The translations under genes were made by a program, and so were the position numbers. A stretch of DNA of 5,371 nucleotides from contig CAIXIZ010000054.1 in the NCBI GenBank assembly GCA_903919625.1, forward strand, positions 1 through 5,371, given 5' to 3'. The notes below the pieces were generated by a model. It made no database searches and was not told the origin of the DNA. It worked only from the letters and a program-made list of their open reading frames with translations. This document shows positions 1 to 4,355 of this stretch, one piece after another (position 1 is the stretch's first letter; every line of letters starts with the position of its first letter). This stretch comes from an uncultured Verrucomicrobiota bacterium (GTDB lineage Bacteria; Verrucomicrobiota; Verrucomicrobiia; Opitutales; Opitutaceae).

Positions 1-42
1 AAGCCCATCGAAAAAACTCCCTTAGCCCGACCGGAACCGGCG

Positions 43-1245
43 GTGCGCGCCCCGGGCGACCGCTCCGCCTGGCCAACCCCTTGGGCGCACTTGAAGTATT
101 TTACCATCGCTCCGGCCCTCTTTCCCCGCCTGCTCGGCGAGGTCTCCCGCGACGCGCGGCCTGGTGATTTTGTCAATGTCTTCGACAAAAATGGCGGACT
201 CTGTGGCGGCGGCCTGTTCAACCCGCGGGCGAAAATTCCCCTCCGCGTGGTCTGCCACTCGACCGAACCCGTCACCGAGGCATATTTTGAAATCGCCATG
301 AGGCGGTCGGTCGCCTTGCGCCGGGAATTATTCAAACTGGACGCCAGCACGGATGCCTACCGGCTCATCAGTTCCGACGGCGACGGCCTGAGCGGGCTGA
401 CCATTGACCGTTACGGGGAGACGCTGCTTTGCGAGGTGTATTCGCTCGGCATGGCGCAACGTCTGCCGGCGTGGCTGCCCTTGCTGCACGAGCTGGCCGG
501 CACGAAGTTTGCCCGCGTCCATGTGGACCACGACCTTGGCAGCCTGGAGGGCATCAAGCCGTCCACGTTTAACGAGACCAATGCCGCCGCGCCCGCCAAA
601 GTGAAGATCCGGGAGCACGGCGTGCGCTATGAGGTGGATTTTGCCCAGGGACATAAAACGGGTTTCTTTTGCGACCAGCGCGACAACCGCAAGGGGATCG
701 CCCGTTTTACCCAGGGGGCGCGCGTGCTCGATCTGTGCTGCTATACCGGTGGTTTCTCGCTCTGCGCCTCGGTGCTGGGCGGCGCGGCCGAGGTCACGAG
801 CGTGGATCTTGACGAAGTCGCGCTCGCCCAGGCGAAGCGCAATGCCAACCTGAACCAGGCGCGGCTCAAGTTTGTCCATGCCGACGCCTTTGCCTACACA
901 CGCCAGATGCAACAGAACGGGGAAAAATGGGATGTGGTGGTGCTCGATCCGCCCAAATTCATTTTCACGCGCGAGGATCATGGCAACTGGGAGGGCCGTC
1001 AGAAATACGAGGACCTCAACCTGCTGGCCATTTCCTTGGTGAAACCCGGCGGCATCTTCGTGACCTGCTCCTGCTCCGGCTTGCTTTCTCTGGAGGATTT
1101 TGAGGCCCATGTGATCAAGGCCGCCCACCGCCAGCAGCGGCGCCTGCAATTTTTTGACCGCACCGGTCCCGGCCCGGACCATCCCGTCTTCTCGAACTGT
1201 CTCGAAAGCCGGTACCTCAAGGTTCTGTGGGCGAGGGTGTTTTAG
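43..1245 (+). CDS. RlmI-family class I SAM-dependent rRNA methyltransferase (COG1092)
   Basis: Predicted cytoplasmic methyltransferase of the family containing E. coli RlmI, which makes 5-methylcytosine in 23S rRNA; the exact target here is not certain. Residues about 12-75 look like the N-terminal PUA-like RNA-binding domain (PGDFVNV, GGLFNPRAKIPLRV). A central domain follows, then GHKTGFFCDQRDNR (203-216), SAM-binding motif I VLDLCCYTGGFSL (228-240), the acidic strand end VTSVDLD (251-257), the catalytic DPPKF motif (302-306), YEDLNLLAI (322-330) and the cysteine motif TCSCSG (341-346). From the GTG at 43 it has 400 residues, close to the 396 of E. coli RlmI. The frame has no stop between base 1 and 43, so the true start may lie before the window; the GTG has only a weak GGAA upstream. 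Its last 67 codons and the bases after the stop recur downstream of the potassium importer at 3643-3911. Family is certain, target and start are not. Confidence 0.92.
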   Translation: MRAPGDRSAWPTPWAHLKYFTIAPALFPRLLGEVSRDARPGDFVNVFDKNGGLCGGGLFNPRAKIPLRVVCHSTEPVTEAYFEIAMRRSVALRRELFKLDASTDAYRLISSDGDGLSGLTIDRYGETLLCEVYSLGMAQRLPAWLPLLHELAGTKFARVHVDHDLGSLEGIKPSTFNETNAAAPAKVKIREHGVRYEVDFAQGHKTGFFCDQRDNRKGIARFTQGARVLDLCCYTGGFSLCASVLGGAAEVTSVDLDEVALAQAKRNANLNQARLKFVHADAFAYTRQMQQNGEKWDVVVLDPPKFIFTREDHGNWEGRQKYEDLNLLAISLVKPGGIFVTCSCSGLLSLEDFEAHVIKAAHRQQRRLQFFDRTGPGPDHPVFSNCLESRYLKVLWARVF

Positions 1246-1322
1246 CCGCCGTGGGATCGTCCGTGGGCAGATCAACGCTGCGGGCACCTATTATATACAT
1301 ATTATATATAAGTGACTTACCG
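1044..1322 (+). repeat. Direct repeat, copy 1 (methyltransferase 3' end plus downstream spacer)
   Basis: This segment covers codons 334-400 of the methyltransferase, its TAG stop and 77 bases beyond it. It matches 3643-3911 in the same orientation. The coding part aligns without gaps at a constant offset of 2599 with 9 differences in 202 bases. After the stop the match weakens (4 mismatches in the first 25 bases, then indels) but closes with a shared TGACTTACCG. Here the repeat is part of an intact gene. Confidence 0.93.
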
Positions 1323-1362
1323 TTTTAATACATTTGATTTTTTCTTAACGCATCCCATGCTC
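1288..1362 (+). promoter_or_regulatory. AT-rich spacer, possible promoter region for the riboswitch-kimA unit
   Basis: An AT-rich block (1290-1311, TATATA runs) and a T-rich stretch (1323-1346) interrupt otherwise GC-rich DNA just before the riboswitch, where a promoter is expected. A possible -35 TTGATT lies at 1334-1339 with a poor -10 CATGCT at 1356-1361; a TATA-like hexamer near 1305-1310 is an alternative -10. Neither is convincing. The placement upstream of a riboswitch is the main argument. Confidence 0.25.
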
Positions 1363-1383
1363 GGGCCCGTCTGAGTTCTTTCA

Positions 1384-1545
1384 CCGCCAAAGACGACGCC
1401 GCTTCCTCGGCGTTTTCACGGGGAACCCAAATGCCGTCGCGCTCACGCGCCGCGGCCGGGGCGAACGGGTGCAAGCAATTGCACCCAAGGTCACTTCCTA
1501 GGACCGAGCCCGTCAGCTAACCTCGTCGGCAATGGGAAGGGTGAT
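1384..1545 (+). promoter_or_regulatory. c-di-AMP riboswitch (ydaO/yuaA type)
   Basis: The RNA has the family's conserved blocks in order: hairpin ACGCCG/CGGCGT (1396-1401 with 1408-1413), GGGGAACCCA (1420-1429), GGGGCGAACGGG (1458-1469), a 7-bp hairpin GGGTGCA/TGCACCC (1467-1473 with 1480-1486, loop AGCAAT), and the signature GACCGAGCCCGTCAGCTAAC (1502-1521) continuing CTCGTCGGCAATGGGAAGG to 1540. The GTCAGCTAACCTCG core (1512-1525) is nearly diagnostic. Known members bind two c-di-AMP molecules and usually turn expression off when c-di-AMP is high, commonly before potassium transporters or cell-wall genes. The gene downstream encodes a KimA-type K+ importer, the protein type whose B. subtilis leader named the motif. 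The boundaries are approximate, especially the outer stem. Confidence 0.93.
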
Positions 1546-1675
1546 CCACTAGGGCTCCTGCACCTGCGGGATGTCTCCACGGTCGCTCCCACACCACCGC
1601 ACCGTCGTGCACCCATGGGAACACCAGGGGTGCCGCCGGAGCATGATTGCGGCCTTCGGGCCTGACCGTAACCGT
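1546..1675 (+). promoter_or_regulatory. Expression platform between riboswitch and kimA start
   Basis: About 130 bases separate the aptamer from the preferred kimA ATG. No hairpin followed by a T-run is present, so intrinsic termination is unlikely and translational or Rho-dependent control is more plausible (inference). Visible structure: GCACCC (1609-1614) can pair with GGGTGC (1628-1633). The TGCACCC at 1608-1614 duplicates the 3' arm of an aptamer hairpin (1480-1486), giving alternative pairings. A short GGCC-TTCG-GGCC hairpin (1651-1662) ends 13 bases before the ATG. In-frame ATGs at 1571 and 1643 lie inside this leader. Confidence 0.5.
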
Positions 1676-3640
1676 ATGTCACTCAAATCCATCTTCATTG
1701 GCCGGGCGCGTTCGCTGAACGAGCAGGGGTTGTTTCACAAAGTGTCGCTCATTGCGGTGCTGGCCTGGGTCGGCCTTGGCGCGGACGGGCTGTCGTCGTC
1801 GTGTTACGGCCCGGAGGAGGCGTTCAAGGCGCTCGGTGGCAACACGCACCTGAGCTTGTTTGTCGCTCTGGCGTCGGTGGTGACCATTGTCGCCATCTGC
1901 GCGAGCTATTCACAGATCATCGCCTTGTTTCCGGCCGGTGGCGGGGGTTACCTCGTGGCGAGCAAGCTGCTCTCCCCGTTCTTCGGGGTCGTCTCCGGCA
2001 GCGCCCTGCTGATTGATTATGTGCTGACGATCACCATCTCGGTGGCCAGCGGCGCCGATGCGCTGTTCAGCATCACGCCGGCGTCCTGGCTGCCCGGCAA
2101 ATTCTGGTTCTCCCTCGCCGGGGTGCTGGGTCTCACGCTCGTCAACCTGCGTGGCGTCAAGGAGTCGGTGATGCTGTGGATGGTGCCGTTTTTCATTTTT
2201 GTCGCCACCCATGCCTTTGCGATTCTCTACGCCATTGCCACCCATGCCCATGGGCTCGGCGGAGTGGCGGCTGCGACCGCGCACGAGGTTCACACTGTCA
2301 GCGCGAGCGTCGGCTGGTTTGGCCTGCTCGCCGTGCTGCTGAAATCCTACAGCATGGGTGCGGGCACCTATACCGGCATTGAGGCGGTGAGCAACGGCCT
2401 GCCGATCCTGCGGGAACCGCGGGTGCAGACCGGCCGCCGCACCATGCTTTATATGGGGGCGTCGCTCGCGATCACGGTCGCGGGCCTGTTGCTGGCCTAC
2501 CTGCTTTATGCGGTGCAACCCGTCGAGGGCAAAACCCTCAATGCGGTGCTGTTCGAGGCCATGTCCGGCGGCTGGAATCACACCGCCGGCTGGTGGTTCG
2601 TCAACGTCACGCTCGCTTCGGAGGCGGCCCTGCTGCTCATCGCCGCCCAAACGGGCTTTCTGGACGGCCCGCGCGTGCTGGCCAACATGGCGCTCGACCG
2701 CTGGTTCCCGACCCGGTTTGCGAACCTCTCTGACCGGTTCGTCACCCATAACGGGCTGCTGCTGATGGGGGGCGCAGCCCTCGTGATGATGTGGTTTACC
2801 CGCGGATCGGTGGATTTGCTCGTGGTGCTCTACTCCATCAATGTCTTCATCACCTTTTCCCTCTCCCAGCTGGGCATGGTGATCCACTGGTGGCAGGAGC
2901 GCCGGACCGAGGCTGGTTGGCTGCGGAAACTCGCCATCAACGGCTTCGGATTTGCCCTCACCTTTTCAATCTTGGTGTCATTGACGGTCGAAAAATTCAT
3001 GGAAGGCGGCTGGATCACCATCGTCATCACCGGACTGCTCATTGGCGCGGCCTACGCCATCAAGCGCCACTACCGCAACGTCTCCGTCCAGCTCCGCCGG
3101 CTTGATGCGATCGTGGACGCGGCCGAGATTGAAAAAACCCTGCACGCCCCGGTTCCGCATGTCGCAGACCCGAAGTCGCGCACGGCCATCATCCTCGTCA
3201 ACGGGTACAACGGCCTGGGCCTGCACACGGCGCTCCATGTGCCGCGGATGTTTGGCACCACGTTTCGCAACCTGGTCTTTTTGCAGGTGGGTGCGGTGGA
3301 TGCGGGCAATTTCAAAGGGGCGGCGGATCTTGAGTCCTTGCGCAAGCATACGGCGGACAATGCGGAGCATTACGCGACCTGGGCGCGGGCGCACCACTAC
3401 GGCGCTGCGACCTATACCGCCATCGGGCATGACATCATCGGTGAAGTCATGGGTCTCGCGAGCCAGGCGGCAAAGGATTATCCCAACCAGGTGTTTTTCG
3501 CCGGGCAACTCGCGTTCACCCAGGAAACGCGCCTCACGCGTTACCTGCACAATCATACGGCTTTTACGCTCCAGCGCCGCTTCTTTCTCGCCAATCTGCC
3601 CTTGGTCATCCTGCCCATCCGGGTGGATGAAACCACCTGA
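1676..3640 (+). CDS. kimA: KimA-type proton-coupled K+ importer (KUP/APC superfamily)
   Basis: Inner-membrane importer expected to bring K+ in with H+. The 654 residues (B. subtilis KimA: 607) form about 12 membrane helices (roughly residues 23-461) and a cytoplasmic C-terminal domain (about 470-654) resembling the KimA universal-stress-like domain. Residues known to matter in B. subtilis KimA (recalled: D36, Y43, D117, Y118, T121, S125, Y377) have counterparts with matching spacing: D37 and Y44 in ADGLSSSCYGPEEAF, D114, Y115, T118 and S122 in IDYVLTITISVASGADA, and Y386 in LYSINVFITFSLSQLGM. YSQIIALFPAGGGGY (78-92) is also family-typical. The frame runs up to ATG 1571, but those 35 extra residues are non-membrane, Pro/Arg/His-rich and come from the riboswitch expression platform, so ATG 1676 (MSLKSIFIGRARSL) is preferred although it lacks a clear ribosome site. 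Regulation is probably by the c-di-AMP riboswitch just upstream; KimA proteins can also be inhibited by c-di-AMP directly. Older pipelines may call it only 'APC family permease'. Confidence 0.9.
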   Translation: MSLKSIFIGRARSLNEQGLFHKVSLIAVLAWVGLGADGLSSSCYGPEEAFKALGGNTHLSLFVALASVVTIVAICASYSQIIALFPAGGGGYLVASKLLSPFFGVVSGSALLIDYVLTITISVASGADALFSITPASWLPGKFWFSLAGVLGLTLVNLRGVKESVMLWMVPFFIFVATHAFAILYAIATHAHGLGGVAAATAHEVHTVSASVGWFGLLAVLLKSYSMGAGTYTGIEAVSNGLPILREPRVQTGRRTMLYMGASLAITVAGLLLAYLLYAVQPVEGKTLNAVLFEAMSGGWNHTAGWWFVNVTLASEAALLLIAAQTGFLDGPRVLANMALDRWFPTRFANLSDRFVTHNGLLLMGGAALVMMWFTRGSVDLLVVLYSINVFITFSLSQLGMVIHWWQERRTEAGWLRKLAINGFGFALTFSILVSLTVEKFMEGGWITIVITGLLIGAAYAIKRHYRNVSVQLRRLDAIVDAAEIEKTLHAPVPHVADPKSRTAIILVNGYNGLGLHTALHVPRMFGTTFRNLVFLQVGAVDAGNFKGAADLESLRKHTADNAEHYATWARAHHYGAATYTAIGHDIIGEVMGLASQAAKDYPNQVFFAGQLAFTQETRLTRYLHNHTAFTLQRRFFLANLPLVILPIRVDETT

Positions 3641-3642
3641 AC

Positions 3643-3844
3643 ACCCGGCGGGATCTTCGTGACCTGCTCCTGCTCCGGATTGCTTTCCCTGGAGAATTTT
3701 GAGGCCCATATGATCAAGGCCGCCCACCGCCAGCAGCGGCGCCTGCAATTTTTTGACCGCACCGGTCCCGGCCCGGACCATCCCGTCTTCTCGAACTGTC
3801 TCGAAAGCCGTTACCTCAAGGCGCTGTGGGCCAGGGTGTTTTAG
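3643..3844 (+). pseudogene. Truncated duplicate of the methyltransferase 3' end
   Basis: This fragment encodes the last 67 codons of the RlmI-family methyltransferase at 43-1245 and nothing of its RNA-binding domain, SAM-binding motif or DPPKF motif, so it cannot be an active enzyme. It begins 2 bases after the kimA stop codon. Against the intact gene there are 9 base differences in 202, affecting 8 codons: 5 silent and 3 replacements (D352N, V357M, V394A in intact-gene numbering), with no frameshift or early stop. A GTG at 3659 gives an apparent 61-residue reading frame beginning VTCSCSGLLSLENF that could be mistaken for a small gene. Confidence 0.9.
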
Positions 3845-3911
3845 CCGCCTTGGGATCAGCTGTGGGCAGAAAACGCTCTGGCCGCATAATATATCTATAA
3901 ATGACTTACCG
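3643..3911 (+). repeat. Direct repeat, copy 2
   Basis: Second copy of the segment at 1044-1322, same orientation, covering the pseudogene fragment and 67 bases after its TAG. The non-coding part keeps CCGCC-TGGGATC, GTGGGCAG, an AT-rich run (3886-3900) and TGACTTACCG (3902-3911), and is 10 bases shorter than copy 1. The two copies enclose the riboswitch and kimA. Confidence 0.9.
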
Positions 3912-4115
3912 GTCTAAAAAGAATCATATTCGGATTGGTTTAGCGCCAATTTGGCCTTCTGGCCCCCCCCGTTCAGCCTGATTGGACGAGGGGCAGCGCA
4001 GGGATTAAAAGGGGCCGAGACTTACACGGCGTGTTATCCCTTGATACCTTCTTAACGCCGGCGCGGCTCTACTTTATTTGGCGGGCAGGCCCCGCCGTGC
4101 TATCCTCACGGGGTC
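3912..4115 (+). other. Intergenic region upstream of the kdp genes
   Basis: No convincing gene lies in these 204 bases. A small dyad GCCAA-T-TTGGC (3945-3955) could be an operator. It is followed by GGCC-TTCT-GGCC (3953-3964) and an 8-base C tract (3963-3970). GGCCCC at 3961-3966 could pair with GGGGCC at 4011-4016, so a structured leader is possible. It carries no ydaO-type core like that at 1512-1525, so the kdp operon does not appear to share the riboswitch. No terminator with a T-run was found for the upstream unit. Confidence 0.4.
4078..4106 (+). promoter_or_regulatory. Candidate sigma-70-like promoter for kdp, overlapping a hairpin
   Basis: TTGGCG (4078-4083) and TATCCT (4101-4106) have the ideal 17-base spacing and match the consensus hexamers at 4 of 6 positions each. 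Transcription would begin a few bases before the ATG at 4116, giving a nearly leaderless message, in keeping with weak ribosome sites here. A perfect 6-bp stem GGCGGG/CCCGCC (4080-4085 with 4091-4096) overlaps the spacer and may be an operator dyad or an RNA hairpin if transcription starts further upstream. Confidence 0.3.
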
Positions 4116-4205
4116 ATGAATAACGACCTCGTCCTCCTCGCCCTCTCGGTGGCCTTCTTCGTCCTCGCCGCCGCCTACGCGCGCTTTTGCCAAGAAATGC
4201 GCTGA
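4116..4205 (+). CDS. Small one-helix membrane protein at the head of the kdp operon
   Basis: This 29-residue reading frame starts MNNDLVLLALSVAFFVL and ends AAAYARFCQEMR. It is one hydrophobic helix (about residues 5-21) followed by a short polar, positively charged tail with a cysteine, which suggests an N-out/C-in single-span inner-membrane peptide. It lies 54 bases before kdpF in the same direction. Similar tiny frames with a YxRxC-type tail are recalled before kdpF/kdpA in other phyla, but no function is known to me. A GGGG three bases before the ATG is a weak, closely spaced ribosome site. It could be an accessory peptide of the Kdp complex; that is inference from position and shape. It is too short for most gene callers. 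Confidence 0.6.
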   Translation: MNNDLVLLALSVAFFVLAAAYARFCQEMR

Positions 4206-4259
4206 CTTTGACAACCGGCGCGCAGCCTGCGGCCGAAACTTCGCCCAGCCTCTCCCACC

Positions 4260-4343
4260 ATGGAAACCACCGTCATCGCCCTCCTCGCACTCGCCCTCCT
4301 CGCCTATCTCGTCGTGGCCGTGCTGCGCCCGGAAAAATTCTGA
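4260..4343 (+). CDS. kdpF: K+-transporting ATPase small subunit KdpF
   Basis: The 27-residue peptide METTVIALLALALL...RPEKF matches KdpF in length and pattern: one hydrophobic helix (about 5-21), then a short tail ending Pro-Glu-Lys-Phe, comparable to the NAEAF end of E. coli KdpF (29 residues). KdpF is a single-span peptide that stabilises the KdpFABC high-affinity potassium pump in the inner membrane. It stops 12 bases before the kdpA ATG, an operon-like arrangement. No Shine-Dalgarno sequence is visible before its ATG. Confidence 0.9.
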   Translation: METTVIALLALALLAYLVVAVLRPEKF

Positions 4344-4355
4344 ACCGTTCCCGCC

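Noticed and set aside
328..1287. Long minus-strand reading frame opposite the methyltransferase gene
   Set aside because: It is a shadow of a strongly supported gene in GC-rich DNA; its protein is low-complexity and shows no family motifs.
1246..1322. Intrinsic terminator after the methyltransferase gene
   Set aside because: No stable GC-rich hairpin followed by a T-run is present; the AT-rich run is not preceded by a stem.
1910..2887. Long minus-strand reading frame opposite kimA
   Set aside because: It is rich in Gly, Arg, His, Gln and Glu with no recognisable domain, typical of an antisense shadow of membrane-protein codons.
2978..3781. Minus-strand reading frame spanning the kimA end and repeat copy 2
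   Set aside because: Its similarity to the minus-strand frame at 328-1287 is explained entirely by the DNA repeat; it is not a gene family.
3659..3844. A 61-residue plus-strand gene after kimA
   Set aside because: It is the last 62 codons of a truncated methyltransferase copy, without catalytic or SAM-binding motifs, and is called a pseudogene.
3963..3970. 8-C tract as a phase-variation switch
   Set aside because: It is outside any reading frame and not positioned between promoter elements that can be recognised; one sequence gives no evidence of length variation.
4208..4213. Perfect TTGACA before kdpF as a -35 box
   Set aside because: No -10-like hexamer lies 16-18 bases downstream (GGCCGA region), and kdpF is probably read with the upstream small gene.
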